From positions 4,720,501 through 4,784,500 of the forward strand of contig NZ_CP033043.1 of the NCBI RefSeq assembly GCF_003667825.1: a DNA stretch of 64,000 bases. Direction: 5' to 3'. The notes beneath the pieces are model-generated. The model had not been told where the DNA came from and did not search any database. It saw only the letters and a program-made list of their open reading frames with translations. The DNA is from Metabacillus litoralis (GTDB lineage Bacteria; Bacillota; Bacilli; Bacillales; Bacillaceae). The position numbers were made by a program, and so were the translations under genes. Positions 1 through 9,178 of the stretch are shown here, piece after piece; the first letter of the stretch is position 1, and each line of letters begins with the position of its first letter.

Positions 1-1367
1 TAAATGATGTAGAACAAACAAAGAATTTCGTCATAACAGGCTTGATGAATGTTTGGCTTGATGTTGTGACGATCATTATTGCTGTTGGTATTATGTTTTC
101 AATGAATGTTAAGCTAACATTGGTTTCTATTGTTCTTTTTCCGCTTTATGGTTTGTCTGTTAAATACTTTTACGGAAGATTACGACACTTAACAAGAGTT
201 CGCTCACAGGCTCTTGCAGAAGTTCAGGGGCATTTACATGAACGTGTTCAGGGTATGCCTGTTATACGTAGCTTTGCAACGGAGGACTTTGAGCAGAAGC
301 AGTTCGCGAAGGAAAATGCCAATTTTCTTGAAAAAGCTCTTACCCATACTAGCTGGAATGCCAAAACCTTTTCCATAGTTAACACGTTAACTGATATTGC
401 ACCGTTAATTGTTATCACTTTTGCTGGATATCAAGTTATTCAAGGGCAATTAACAATAGGAACAATGGTTGCGTTTATCGCTTATATTGAACAACTATAT
501 AATCCGTTGCGCAGGCTAATTAATTCTTCAACCACTTTAACCCAGGCCTTTGCCTCTATGGATCGCGTGTTTGAATTTATTGATGTGCCGTATGAAGTGG
601 TGGATAAACCAAATGCTAAAAAAGCAGATGGAGTTAAAGGTGAAATTGAATTTCAGAATATTTCCTTCCGCTATCAGGAAGATGAAGCGCTTATTATTGA
701 AGGGTTATCTTTGAAGGTGAAAAAAGGTGAAACGCTTGCACTTGTTGGGATGAGTGGAGGAGGTAAATCAACTCTTGTTAGCTTACTTCCACGTTTTTAT
801 GATGTAACAGGAGGAAGTATTTTACTTGATGGAATTGATATTAGAGATTATGAAGCGCAAAGTCTCAGAGAACAAATTGGGATGGTGCTTCAGGATACAT
901 TCTTGTTTAGCAATACTGTGAGAGAGAATATTCTGATCGGTAAGCCTGGGGCATCTGAAGAGGAGATTATTGCAGCAGCAAAAGCAGCCAATGCTCATGA
1001 CTTTATTACAAAGTTGCCGAACGGGTATGATACTAAAGTTGGTGAAAGAGGAGTTAAATTATCCGGTGGACAAAAGCAGAGGGTATCCATTGCGAGGGTG
1101 TTTTTGAAAAATCCACCAATTCTTATTTTAGATGAAGCTACCTCAGCGCTTGATTTAGAAAGTGAGCACCTTATTCAAGAAGCACTTGAGAACCTTGCGA
1201 AAGAACGCACAACCTTTATTGTTGCGCATCGCCTGTCAACAATTACTCATTCTGACAAAATTGTCGTGATTGAGGATGGTAACGTGTTAGAAGAAGGAAC
1301 ACATCAAGAGTTGATGGATAAGCAAAGTCACTACTATAAATTATTTCAAATACAACAGTTAGATTAG
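1..1367 (+). CDS. ygaD: ABC exporter half-transporter, 5' end outside window (YgaD-like)
   Basis: C-terminal part of an exporter-type ABC half-transporter: a membrane domain fused to an ATPase, working as a dimer in the cytoplasmic membrane. The substrate is unknown. The frame is already open at base 3, upstream of the first ATG at 42, so the gene begins before the window. Membrane helices come first. The ATPase follows, with Walker [10 protein letters not shown] near base 750, signature LSGGQKQR near 1060, Walker B ILILDEA near 1120 and the switch His in VAHRLS. The symbol rests on family plus position: the next genes repeat the ygaD-ygaE-gsaB order of B. subtilis. The family call is certain; orthology to YgaD is likely. 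Confidence 0.9.
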   Translation, partial: NDVEQTKNFVITGLMNVWLDVVTIIIAVGIMFSMNVKLTLVSIVLFPLYGLSVKYFYGRLRHLTRVRSQALAEVQGHLHERVQGMPVIRSFATEDFEQKQFAKENANFLEKALTHTSWNAKTFSIVNTLTDIAPLIVITFAGYQVIQGQLTIGTMVAFIAYIEQLYNPLRRLINSSTTLTQAFASMDRVFEFIDVPYEVVDKPNAKKADGVKGEIEFQNISFRYQEDEALIIEGLSLKVKKGETLALVGMSGGGKSTLVSLLPRFYDVTGGSILLDGIDIRDYEAQSLREQIGMVLQDTFLFSNTVRENILIGKPGASEEEIIAAAKAANAHDFITKLPNGYDTKVGERGVKLSGGQKQRVSIARVFLKNPPILILDEATSALDLESEHLIQEALENLAKERTTFIVAHRLSTITHSDKIVVIEDGNVLEEGTHQELMDKQSHYYKLFQIQQLD

Positions 1368-1370
1368 TGG

Positions 1371-1403
1371 AAGCACAATCTTCTTATGGAGGTTGTGCTT
1401 TTA
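1371..1403 (+). terminator. Intrinsic terminator after ygaD
   Basis: AAGCACAA at 1371-1378 pairs with TTGTGCTT at 1393-1400 and is followed by a short T-rich tail. It lies just after the ygaD stop codon. Confidence 0.7.
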
Positions 1404-1422
1404 TACTTTCTAAATAAAAAAT

Positions 1423-1444
1423 AGGGTCAGCATCTGCTAACCCT
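1423..1444 (-). terminator. Terminator overlapping the ygaE stop codon
   Basis: Read on the minus strand, AGGGTTAGC pairs with GCTGACCCT (one G-U pair) around an AGAT loop, followed by TATTTTTTATTT. The stem includes the ygaE stop codon, so gene end and terminator are fused. Confidence 0.6.
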
Positions 1445-2510
1445 ACTCTTCTGATAATTTTATTTCATTATCTTGCTTATGATAGCTGTGGAAGCTGTAG
1501 ATAAGCGTATCTAAGTGTTCAAGCTGTTCACTATAATCAATAATCGTCGAAACGAGTGGTAATAGATGAAAAAAGTAAGTAGAATTTTGATTTTGTTGAA
1601 GCTCCATATAAGCATCCATTAAATGTTGTTTATTAAATTTATCTTCTTCTAACAACTCAGTTGATTGAATTGTTTTTGTTTTACCTATAAATCGAAGTAA
1701 TGCTTCTTCGTGAACATACAACAAATGATCCAATTCTTTAACAAGGACCTTTTGAAAGTGCTCGGGCATATGATGGAGATCATTTTCAAGACGGTGTAGT
1801 TTCTTCAAGGTATCTAAAGCTCGATTTGTTGTGACGATCATCTGGCGGAATAGCACTAGTTTTCTTGATTTAGAGTAGGTTTCTCTCTTGAAATAGTTTC
1901 GCTCTTCTTTATAATTTAAATAAAGCTGGTCAAGCTTTATCATTTGCTCTTTAAATTTTTCAATATCATCTTTTAATACAGTATGTTCTGAAGCATGACG
2001 TAAATTCACTCGAATCCATTTAATAATGTCCTCTGTATTAGATGTGACAAGGTTGTAAAGCTTTGTTTCATATTTAGGCGGAATAAATACCAGATTGACA
2101 ATAAAAGCAGCCAATACTCCGAGCATTACTGTGAAAAAGCGAATGGATGCTATTTCAATGAAATTTTCACCAGGACTTTCTAAAATCGCGATAACAGTAA
2201 CAAGAGAGACAGGTATTGTGCTTTCAATCTTTAGTCTTAAATTTATTGCAATCACAATGATCGCTGTTAGTCCGATAACAAACGGATGGGAACCAAAAAT
2301 TAGACCGAACCCAATTGCTAACGCTGCGCCGATAACATTTGCTTGAACTTGCTCAATAATAGATAAATAAGAACGGTAAATTGTCGGCTGTATCGCGAAT
2401 ATAGCCGAAATACCGGCAAAGGCCGGAGATGGTAACTGTAGGACAGTTGCTAAAAATAAAGCAAGTGTAATAGCGATCCCTGTTTTTAGGATACGGGCAC
2501 CTAGTTTCAT
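1443..2510 (-). CDS. ygaE: Membrane protein of the aromatic acid exporter (ArAE/FUSC) family, YgaE
   Basis: A 355-residue protein. The first ~145 residues are strongly hydrophobic with several membrane helices (first about residues 9-35), and the rest is a charged, helical cytoplasmic domain. This is the plan of the ArAE/FUSC-type aromatic acid exporter family, to which B. subtilis YgaE belongs. The transported compound is not known. The gene sits convergently to ygaD and codirectionally behind gsaB, the B. subtilis arrangement. The ATG at 2508-2510 is used; the nearest purine-rich stretch (AAGGAATG) is rather far upstream, so translation may be weak. Fold and family are well supported; function is inferred. 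Confidence 0.8.
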   Translation of the reverse strand: MKLGARILKTGIAITLALFLATVLQLPSPAFAGISAIFAIQPTIYRSYLSIIEQVQANVIGAALAIGFGLIFGSHPFVIGLTAIIVIAINLRLKIESTIPVSLVTVIAILESPGENFIEIASIRFFTVMLGVLAAFIVNLVFIPPKYETKLYNLVTSNTEDIIKWIRVNLRHASEHTVLKDDIEKFKEQMIKLDQLYLNYKEERNYFKRETYSKSRKLVLFRQMIVTTNRALDTLKKLHRLENDLHHMPEHFQKVLVKELDHLLYVHEEALLRFIGKTKTIQSTELLEEDKFNKQHLMDAYMELQQNQNSTYFFHLLPLVSTIIDYSEQLEHLDTLIYSFHSYHKQDNEIKLSEE

Positions 2511-2648
2511 GTATGTTTAATGACATTCCTTTCTTGAACTTAATCAATATCGTAATATACAGCGATTTAGTGCTATTTACAAGATGCACTTTCCCTTTTT
2601 TACATAAATTTAAAACGTTCATCTATTCTGAAAAATGGTAAAAGAAAA

Positions 2649-2683
2649 GTGAAGACAGGGTACTCATGTACTCTGTCTTTCAC
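2649..2683 (-). terminator. Terminator after gsaB
   Basis: On the minus strand a long stem (GTGAAAGACAG with CTGTCTTCAC, plus inner GTAC/GTAC) is followed by TTTTCTTTT, just past the gsaB stop. Confidence 0.75.
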
Positions 2684-2690
2684 GTTTACT

Positions 2691-3980
2691 TTATGATAGC
2701 TTGCTGAACGCAACCTCTACCGCTTTTAAAGTTGCTTCTATATCTTCTTTTGTATGTGCAGTTGTTAAGAACCATGCTTCATATTTCGAAGGTGCAAGGT
2801 TAATTCCCTGCTGAAGCATAAGTTTGAAGAACCTGGCAAACATTTCACCATCTGTATTTTCTGCCTGCTCATAATTCGTGACCTTTTCCTCTGTGAAATA
2901 AATCGTTAATGCACCTTTTAAACGATTTATTGTTATCGGAATATTATATGTACGAGCATGAGCTAATATACCTTTTTCAAGAATGGCACCTAATTCATCA
3001 AGGTTTTCATAAACATTTTCTTGCTTAAGTACTTCTAAACAAGCAATACCAGATAGGATTGATGCTGGGTTACCAGCCATTGTGCCGGCTTGATAGGCTG
3101 GCCCTAACGGAGCGACTTGTTCCATGATTTCCTTCTTTCCACCATAAGCGCCGATTGGAAGCCCACCACCGATGATTTTACCTAGAGCGGTTAAGTCAGG
3201 ATATACACCTAAAAAGTCTTGTGCACCACCATACATAAAACGAAAAGCGGTGATCACTTCATCATATATAACAAGCGCACCTGCGTTGTGAACTAGCTCA
3301 TTCACTTCTTTTAAGAATCCAGGTTTAGGTTCAACAATTCCGAAGTTCCCTACAATTGGCTCAACTAAAATTGCAGCAACTTGATCTCCCCATTTGTCCA
3401 ATGCTTCTTTTAAAGGTTCAATTTCATTAAATGGAACTGTAATAACTTCTGAAGCAATACTTTTAGGAACACCTGCAGAGTCAGGAGTTCCTAATGTTGA
3501 AGGACCTGAGCCTGCGGCAACAAGTACAAGATCAGAGTGTCCGTGGTAACATCCGGCAAATTTAATAATTTTATCTCGACCAGTATAAGCGCGAGCAACA
3601 CGAATTGTCGTCATAACAGCCTCAGTGCCTGAGTTTACAAATCGAACTTTATCCATAGCTGGCATAGCTTCTTTAAGCATCTTAGCAAATGTAATCTCAT
3701 GTGGAGTTGGTGTACCGTATAAGACCCCGTTTTCTGCCGCTTTTGAAATGGCTTTTGTTATATGTGGGTGAGCATGTCCTGTAATAATTGGCCCGTATGC
3801 AGCTAAATAATCTATATACTTGTTTCCGTCAACATCCCAAAAGTAGGCTCCGTTTGCTTTTTCCATGACAACTGGAGAGCCGCCACCAACTGCTTTATAA
3901 GAACGTGATGGAGAGTTCACTCCGCCAACAATATGTTCAAGTGCTTCTTCATGTAATTCATGTGATTTCGTAAATTCCAT
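2691..3980 (-). CDS. gsaB: Glutamate-1-semialdehyde 2,1-aminomutase
   Basis: PLP-dependent class III aminotransferase, 429 residues. It converts glutamate-1-semialdehyde to 5-aminolevulinate in the C5 route to haem. The PLP lysine lies in [15 protein letters not shown] (about residue 268), and [24 protein letters not shown] is the cofactor-phosphate region of the family. Bacillus species usually have two copies: hemL in the hem operon and gsaB beside ygaE. The neighbours identify this one as gsaB, which probably duplicates hemL rather than replacing it. The start ATG at 3978-3980 is preceded by a good AGGAGG. Its own terminator follows. Very likely a complete, functional enzyme. Confidence 0.93.
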   Translation of the reverse strand: MEFTKSHELHEEALEHIVGGVNSPSRSYKAVGGGSPVVMEKANGAYFWDVDGNKYIDYLAAYGPIITGHAHPHITKAISKAAENGVLYGTPTPHEITFAKMLKEAMPAMDKVRFVNSGTEAVMTTIRVARAYTGRDKIIKFAGCYHGHSDLVLVAAGSGPSTLGTPDSAGVPKSIASEVITVPFNEIEPLKEALDKWGDQVAAILVEPIVGNFGIVEPKPGFLKEVNELVHNAGALVIYDEVITAFRFMYGGAQDFLGVYPDLTALGKIIGGGLPIGAYGGKKEIMEQVAPLGPAYQAGTMAGNPASILSGIACLEVLKQENVYENLDELGAILEKGILAHARTYNIPITINRLKGALTIYFTEEKVTNYEQAENTDGEMFARFFKLMLQQGINLAPSKYEAWFLTTAHTKEDIEATLKAVEVAFSKLS

Positions 3981-4145
3981 TTTATCCTCCTAGTATGTAT
4001 CAAACTTGGAACATTGTTTATTCTATCATGAAATCTGTCTATATAAAAAACGTCAGATTATAATAGATTCCAATGCATACCATTTGTTGAAATGGTTGTT
4101 TTTAGATAGACTAATAAGTTGTGGTCAAATTTGGAGGGGACGAAA

Positions 4146-5162
4146 ATGACAAATATTATTGAGGTAAACCAATTACGTAAAGAATTTAAATCGTACTCCA
4201 GCCGTCAAGGCTTAAAGGGTGCGTTTCGTGATTTGTTAAATAGACAATATAAAACCATCCCTGCAGTGAATGATGTGACATTTACTGTTGGTCAGGGTGA
4301 GATGGTTGGTTATATCGGTGAAAATGGGGCAGGTAAATCAACATCTATTAAGATGTTAACGGGCATTTTAACGCCAACTTCTGGTCAGGTGCTTGTAAAC
4401 GGCATGAATCCACATAAAGAACGTGAACAGTTTGTACAGTCGATTGGGGTTGTGTTTGGACAACGATCACAGCTTTGGTGGGATATTGCGGTTCAGGAGT
4501 CATTTCGCCTGTTGAAGAAAGTGTACAAAGTATCAGACAAAGATTATAACGAGCATATGGAGCATGTTATCAGTACCTTAGATATAGGGCCATTGCTAGA
4601 TAAACCTGTACGGAAACTATCACTAGGTCAAAGAATGCGATGTGAATTAGCAGCTGCACTTATTCATAATCCACCACTTTTATTTTTAGATGAACCAACA
4701 ATCGGTCTAGATGTTCTAGTTAAATTGAAAATCCGTCAATTCTTAAAAGAAATGAATGAAAAATATAAAACAACCATTCTTCTAACTACACATGATTTAT
4801 CAGACATCGAGGCGTTATGTGAACGTGTCATCATGCTTGATGAAGGTAGTGTCATATATGATGGAGCTTTAGCTAAATTAAGGTCTCACTGGGGAGAAGG
4901 AAAACAAATAGAATTCCAGTTTGCAGAAGAAATCGTTCAGGATCAGCTAACCTTTATAACGCAGGACCTTGATGTTCAATGGCAAAAAGGAGATAAACTA
5001 AATGTTTGGACAGCACTTGTAAGCGATAAAGAAGCACAAATGTCAGAATTAATTGGTCGAGTTGTTGGTACACATCAGATTAAAGATTTAAGTGTAAATG
5101 AAATCTCAACAGAAGAGGTTATTCGAAACATTTATGAAAAGGGAGAGGCTCTTTCAAGCTGA
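4146..5162 (+). CDS. ABC-2 type transporter, ATP-binding subunit
   Basis: ATPase subunit of a three-gene ABC-2 transporter. Walker A GENGAGKST, signature LSLGQRMRCELA and Walker B LLFLDEPTIGLD are intact, followed by the H-loop THDLSD. The ~90 residues after it form the C-terminal extension typical of NatA/DrrA-like ATPases. I place the start at ATG 4146 (product starts MTNIIEVNQL), because GGAGGGGA at 4133-4140 sits 5 bases upstream; an earlier in-frame ATG at 4119 would precede this ribosome site. The two following genes encode the membrane subunits and are nearly contiguous (9 and 4 bases between), so one operon. Substrate unknown. I do not know this operon from the equivalent place in B. 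subtilis. Confidence 0.88.
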   Translation: MTNIIEVNQLRKEFKSYSSRQGLKGAFRDLLNRQYKTIPAVNDVTFTVGQGEMVGYIGENGAGKSTSIKMLTGILTPTSGQVLVNGMNPHKEREQFVQSIGVVFGQRSQLWWDIAVQESFRLLKKVYKVSDKDYNEHMEHVISTLDIGPLLDKPVRKLSLGQRMRCELAAALIHNPPLLFLDEPTIGLDVLVKLKIRQFLKEMNEKYKTTILLTTHDLSDIEALCERVIMLDEGSVIYDGALAKLRSHWGEGKQIEFQFAEEIVQDQLTFITQDLDVQWQKGDKLNVWTALVSDKEAQMSELIGRVVGTHQIKDLSVNEISTEEVIRNIYEKGEALSS

Positions 5163-5171
5163 GGTGACATA

Positions 5172-5963
5172 ATGGATAAATATATTGAAATGATCAGAAT
5201 TCGCTTTTTAATGATGCTTGCTTATCGCACAAATTATTACAGTGGAATTTTAATTTATAGCATTAATATTGGTGCCTACTATTTTTTATGGACAGCGATT
5301 TACGGTGGAAAAGAGTCAATTGAGGGTTTATCTGCTATTCAAATGACTACTTATGTCGCGGTTTCTTGGATGGCAAGAGCTTTTTATTTTAATAATATTG
5401 ACCGTGAGATTGCGCTTGAGATAAAGGAAGGTAAGGTGGCAGTGGAGCTTATTAGGCCGTACAATTATCTTGGCATGAAAACAATGCAGGCATTTGGTGA
5501 GGGTGTCTTTCGGTTATTTTTCTTCTCAGTACCAGGAATGGTCATTGTTGCACTTGTTTTCCCGTTGGAGCTTTCATCAAATGGAACAACATGGCTTTTG
5601 TTTGCGAGCTCACTAATTTTTAGTTTTATTGTGAATACCCAAATTAACTTAATAACAGGTATGCTAACTTTTTTCCTTTTTAATAATGATGGATTAATGA
5701 GAGCGAAGCGGGTTATTATTGATCTGTTTTCGGGACTTTTACTACCTATAAGCTTTTATCCAATGTGGGCTCAGGACATTATGGTGTATTTTCCGTTTCA
5801 AGCAATTAGTTATATTCCGAGCATGATCTTTACGGAAGGTATTACAGGAAATGAAGTATGGCAATCGATATTGTTACAAGGATTTTGGGCACTTGTGTTA
5901 CTTCTTCCAATTCAAATTCTCTGGTTATTAGCAAAAAAACGAATGATCATACAGGGAGGTTGA
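5172..5963 (+). CDS. ABC-2 type transporter, membrane subunit 1
   Basis: Hydrophobic 263-residue protein with about six membrane helices and no ATPase motifs. The size, the pairing with a second ~260-residue permease and the upstream ATPase fit ABC-2 permeases of the kind formerly grouped as DUF990. The ATG follows a GAGGTGA just past the ATPase gene stop. It probably forms a heterodimer with the next gene product and exports an unknown compound. The family assignment is by architecture and general resemblance. Confidence 0.8.
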   Translation: MDKYIEMIRIRFLMMLAYRTNYYSGILIYSINIGAYYFLWTAIYGGKESIEGLSAIQMTTYVAVSWMARAFYFNNIDREIALEIKEGKVAVELIRPYNYLGMKTMQAFGEGVFRLFFFSVPGMVIVALVFPLELSSNGTTWLLFASSLIFSFIVNTQINLITGMLTFFLFNNDGLMRAKRVIIDLFSGLLLPISFYPMWAQDIMVYFPFQAISYIPSMIFTEGITGNEVWQSILLQGFWALVLLLPIQILWLLAKKRMIIQGG

Positions 5964-5967
5964 GGGA

Positions 5968-6753
5968 ATGTTTTACTTTACAATGTTCACACAATATATT
6001 GGACAATATATGAAAACAAGGTTGCAATACCGAGCGGACATGGTTGTTGAGCTATTATCTGATATGCTTTTTCAAGTAACAAACTTGGTCTTTATCCTCG
6101 TTGTATTTGGTCATACTCAATTTTTAAGTGGATGGACCAGGGATGAAATTATCTTTATATATGGGTTTTTCTTAGTTCCTTTTGCGGTGTTTGGTGCATT
6201 TTTTAATATTTGGGACTTTAACGAAAGATATATTGTAAAAGGTGAGATGGATAGAATTTTAACTAGACCAATTCATAGTCTTTTTCAGGTTATTCTTGAG
6301 AGAATGGAGCTTGAGTCACTTTTTGGAGCAATCACAGGAATTATTATTATGGGATATGCGTCTGTACAGCTCGGATTAAGCTTTGAGTGGTATGATTTTA
6401 TCTTGTTTATTCTATTTGTGATTAGTGGTGCACTCGTTTATGCAGGTATTTTTGTTTCATTAGCGAGTATTGGCTTTTGGTCAGATGCACGAACATCTCT
6501 TATGCCGATGATGTACAATATCGGGAACTATGGTCGTTACCCTGTTGATATTTATAATGCCGTTATTCGGTTTGTGTTAACGTGGATTTTACCTTTTGCC
6601 TTTGTGGGGGTTTATCCTGCAGCCTTTTTCCTTGGAAAAGATGAGTGGTATGTGTATTCATTTCTTACTCCTGTCATGGGGATTGTCTTTTTTTGTCTTT
6701 CTGTTTTTCTTTGGAACGCAGGAGTTAAAAGATATAGAGGTGCTGGAAACTAA
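5968..6753 (+). CDS. ABC-2 type transporter, membrane subunit 2
   Basis: Second 261-residue membrane subunit of the same operon, about six membrane helices. It starts four bases after the stop of the previous gene, behind AGGGAGGTTGAGGG. The segment FNERYIVKGEMDRILTRPI resembles the amphipathic coupling region at the same place in subunit 1 (NNIDREIALEIKEGKVAVEL), which supports the two being distant paralogues. A strong terminator at 6763-6795 ends the operon. Substrate unknown. Confidence 0.8.
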   Translation: MFYFTMFTQYIGQYMKTRLQYRADMVVELLSDMLFQVTNLVFILVVFGHTQFLSGWTRDEIIFIYGFFLVPFAVFGAFFNIWDFNERYIVKGEMDRILTRPIHSLFQVILERMELESLFGAITGIIIMGYASVQLGLSFEWYDFILFILFVISGALVYAGIFVSLASIGFWSDARTSLMPMMYNIGNYGRYPVDIYNAVIRFVLTWILPFAFVGVYPAAFFLGKDEWYVYSFLTPVMGIVFFCLSVFLWNAGVKRYRGAGN

Positions 6754-6762
6754 ATATATTAG

Positions 6763-6797
6763 AAGGGTCAGACATTGTTTGTCTGGCCCTTTTAGTT
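6763..6797 (+). terminator. Terminator of the ABC-2 operon
   Basis: AAGGGTCAGAC pairs with GTCTGGCCCTT (one G-U pair) and is followed by TTTAGTTTTC. Confidence 0.8.
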
Positions 6798-6866
6798 TTC
6801 TCTCATAACGTTCGTGAAGCTTGTATATATTGTACAAAGTGTGTTCTTGAGTAGGGTGGGAGCAAT

Positions 6867-7265
6867 GTGGGACTTATATTTTGTATATGTATTGCTGTTT
6901 GTATATTTATGAGCTTTAAAAGTGTTGTTATTATTTGCTTTCAAAGAAATTTCCTCTCTTTTGAAACAATTATTATGATTACATATCTTTATCTTTCTTT
7001 ACTGATTGGATTTGGCATGATTTATTTGATTTGTATTCAAAGCAATATTCCGGTTCTTCACGAAGCTGGAATGCCAATCTCTGATGGTTACTTTGATAAT
7101 CTTTTAACCTCTTTGTACTTTAGTGCGGTTACGTTATTTTCCGTTGGTTATGGTGATGTTGTTCCTGTAGGAGTGGGACGTTTTCTAGCTGTCCTAGAGG
7201 CGTTAATAGGTTATATCCTTCCAGCTGTTTTTTTAGCTCGTACAGTTATTGGGAACGAAAAATAG
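6867..7265 (+). CDS. Small ion-channel (two-helix K+ channel-type) protein
   Basis: A 132-residue membrane protein with an N-terminal helix pair and, near residue 90, the pore motif TLFSVGYGDVVPVG. This is the K+ selectivity filter (T-V/I-G-Y-G) with S for the usual T before VGYG. A final helix follows. The layout matches the single-pore 'ion channel' family of Bacillaceae; I see no RCK/TrkA domain. The start is GTG 6867, with GGTGGG six bases upstream; the overlapping ATG at 6865 is in a frame that stops quickly. It stands alone between two terminated units. Potassium conductance is the likely role but untested. Confidence 0.75.
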   Translation: MGLIFCICIAVCIFMSFKSVVIICFQRNFLSFETIIMITYLYLSLLIGFGMIYLICIQSNIPVLHEAGMPISDGYFDNLLTSLYFSAVTLFSVGYGDVVPVGVGRFLAVLEALIGYILPAVFLARTVIGNEK

Positions 7266-7333
7266 TTAATAGTTGTACGAAAGGCTAAAGTTGGTTACGC
7301 TTAATGTAACAAACACTTCTTGGAGGGATAAAT

Positions 7334-7804
7334 ATGACTATAGAGGTTGGAAACACTGCACCAGATATTGAGTTAGTAGCTGATAACGGAGAAAAGGTTA
7401 AGTTATCTGATTATCAAGGTAAGTACGTTGTATTATACTTTTATCCAAAGGACATGACACCAGGTTGTACAACGGAGGCTTGTGATTTTAGAGATCAACA
7501 TCAAAGCTTTTCAGATTTGAATGCTGTCATCTTGGGAGTAAGTCCAGATCCACAGGAAAGACATCTAAAGTTTAAAGAAAAACATGATCTTCCTTTTCAA
7601 CTATTAGTAGACGATGAAAATAAACTAGCTGAAGCTTTTGGAGTTTGGAAGCTAAAGAAGAACTTTGGCAAAGAATATATGGGAATTGAACGCTCCACTT
7701 TTATTATAGATCCTGAAGGGAAAATCATAAAAGAATGGAGAAAAGTTAAAGTGAAGGATCATGTTCAAGAAGCCTTGAATTACATACAGGAAGTTAAAGC
7801 TTAA
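7334..7804 (+). CDS. bcp: Thioredoxin-dependent thiol peroxidase, Bcp-type peroxiredoxin
   Basis: A 156-residue peroxiredoxin of the AhpC/TSA superfamily that reduces peroxides with thioredoxin. The peroxidatic Cys45 and resolving Cys50 lie in PGCTTEACDF, the helix-internal pair of atypical two-Cys Bcp proteins. B. subtilis has the same gene (ygaF) close to perR, and peroxide defence fits that neighbourhood. A GGAGGG ribosome site precedes the ATG. I saw no PerR box directly upstream. Complete length, high confidence. Confidence 0.92.
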   Translation: MTIEVGNTAPDIELVADNGEKVKLSDYQGKYVVLYFYPKDMTPGCTTEACDFRDQHQSFSDLNAVILGVSPDPQERHLKFKEKHDLPFQLLVDDENKLAEAFGVWKLKKNFGKEYMGIERSTFIIDPEGKIIKEWRKVKVKDHVQEALNYIQEVKA

Positions 7805-7873
7805 GATTGGTAAACATGGATATCGATCAGAGCTGAAAATACATAACGAAAATTTAAAGTAGAAGGTGTCCAT

Positions 7874-8983
7874 ATGAGAGATGAAAGAATAACAAACCTG
7901 GCTTCTGTGCTCCTGAATCACTCGGTAAAAGTGAAGAAAGGTGAAAAGGTATTAATACGTGGTCATCTAAACACAAAGCCTTTAATAACAGAGTTAATTG
8001 ATCAAGCGTATTCATTAGGAGCATACCCTTATGTTGATCTTTTTGATGATGAAATTTCATTACATTTAGCTAAAAATTATCAAAGAGAGCAATTAGAAAC
8101 GCAAGCTAGCTGGCAAATGCAAGTTTACAAAGATGTTGATGCAGTCATTATTATTATTGGCGAGGAAAATGATGCTGAAATGGCTGATATTCCAATGGAA
8201 AAACACCGGTTACGCGGTGAAATCATGAAGCCAGTATCAGAATTCTATGTGAATAACCGTAAATGGGTTCTATTAAACTACCCTACTAAAGGGTTGGCGC
8301 AAAAGGCGGGAATGAGTACAAGAGCGTTTGAGGACTACTTATTTGAGGTTTGTACAGTAGACTATGAGAAAATGGCAAGTGCCGTTGCACCGTTGAAGAA
8401 GTTAATGGAAAAAACTGACCGTGTACGCCTAACGGGTCCTGGAACTGATTTAAGCTTCTCCATTAAAGGAATTCCGGTTGTACCTTGTACAGGTGAAGCG
8501 AATGTTCCAGATGGAGAGATCTTCACAGCTCCAATTAGGGACTCAGTAAATGGAACAATCTCCTTTAATACACCATGTCCATATCATGGTACAACGTTCC
8601 GAGATGTGAAGCTGACCTTTGAAAATGGAAAAATCATTGAAGCTGTTGCAGATCAAACAGAAAAGCTTAATGAAATATTAGATACAGACGAAGGGTCAAG
8701 ATATATAGGAGAATTTGCAATTGGATTTCATCCTATTATTGAGGAGCCGATGGGAGATATTTTATTTGATGAGAAGATATGTGGAAGCCTGCATTTTACA
8801 CCGGGTGAAGCATATGAAGAAGCGGATAATGGAAATAAATCAGCCATTCATTGGGATATGGTCTTAATACAAAGACCTGAATACGGTGGAGGAGAGATTT
8901 ATTTTGACGATGTGTTAATCCGTAAAGATGGACAATTTGTGTTACCTGAACTCGAGGGATTGAACCAGGAGAATCTTAAGTGA
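7874..8983 (+). CDS. Metallo-aminopeptidase, M29 family
   Basis: A 369-residue cytoplasmic peptidase of family M29 (AmpS/PepS/aminopeptidase T), which removes N-terminal residues using two metal ions. The conserved blocks are present: CTGEANVPDGEIFTAP (metal-binding Glu), LHFTPGEAYEEADNGNKSAIHWDMV (Glu, His and Asp) and EIYFDDVLIRKDGQF at the C terminus. It is shorter than the ~410 residues of typical AmpS, with the difference in the N-terminal half. ATG 7874 follows AGAAGGTG. It lies in the bcp-perR interval. Family call firm; exact specificity unknown. Confidence 0.85.
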   Translation: MRDERITNLASVLLNHSVKVKKGEKVLIRGHLNTKPLITELIDQAYSLGAYPYVDLFDDEISLHLAKNYQREQLETQASWQMQVYKDVDAVIIIIGEENDAEMADIPMEKHRLRGEIMKPVSEFYVNNRKWVLLNYPTKGLAQKAGMSTRAFEDYLFEVCTVDYEKMASAVAPLKKLMEKTDRVRLTGPGTDLSFSIKGIPVVPCTGEANVPDGEIFTAPIRDSVNGTISFNTPCPYHGTTFRDVKLTFENGKIIEAVADQTEKLNEILDTDEGSRYIGEFAIGFHPIIEEPMGDILFDEKICGSLHFTPGEAYEEADNGNKSAIHWDMVLIQRPEYGGGEIYFDDVLIRKDGQFVLPELEGLNQENLK

Positions 8984-8989
8984 AAAGTA

Positions 8990-9122
8990 TGAGCCTATTT
9001 TTAAAAGGTAAGGCAAACGTCCAGCCAAAATAGGAATTAGAGCGTAATGTATTAGGGAAGGCATTACCTCCTCAAATGTTAGCGCCGGATTGAAGTGCGG
9101 ACCCGTGTTCCGCACTCTTTTT
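8990..9122 (+). ncRNA. Candidate structured leader RNA or small RNA ending in a terminator
   Basis: Between the M29 peptidase and the dehydrogenase. CCTATTTT (8994-9001) pairs with AAAATAGG (9027-9034). GTAATG (9044-9049) pairs with CATTAC (9062-9067). AGTGCGG (9094-9100) pairs with CCGCACT (9110-9116) followed by CTTTTT, an intrinsic terminator. The CATTACC segment can also pair with GGTAAGGC at 9007-9014, excluding the local hairpin, which is switch-like. I matched it to no riboswitch class I know. It could be a leader of the next gene, a 3' UTR product or an independent sRNA. Confidence 0.35.
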
Positions 9123-9178
9123 ATGTTATTAGGAAACACGAACCATAACAGTTTTAATACATAAAGGGGGATTTCAGT

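Noticed and set aside
2353..2622. 89-codon minus-strand frame at the ygaE start
   Set aside because: Overlaps the ygaE start in another frame and has no family resemblance.
6596..6808. 70-codon frame at the end of the ABC-2 operon
   Set aside because: Overlaps the permease gene in another frame and crosses its terminator.
8990..9122. T-box, SAM, M-box or c-di-GMP riboswitch
   Set aside because: None of the diagnostic conserved cores of those classes could be found.
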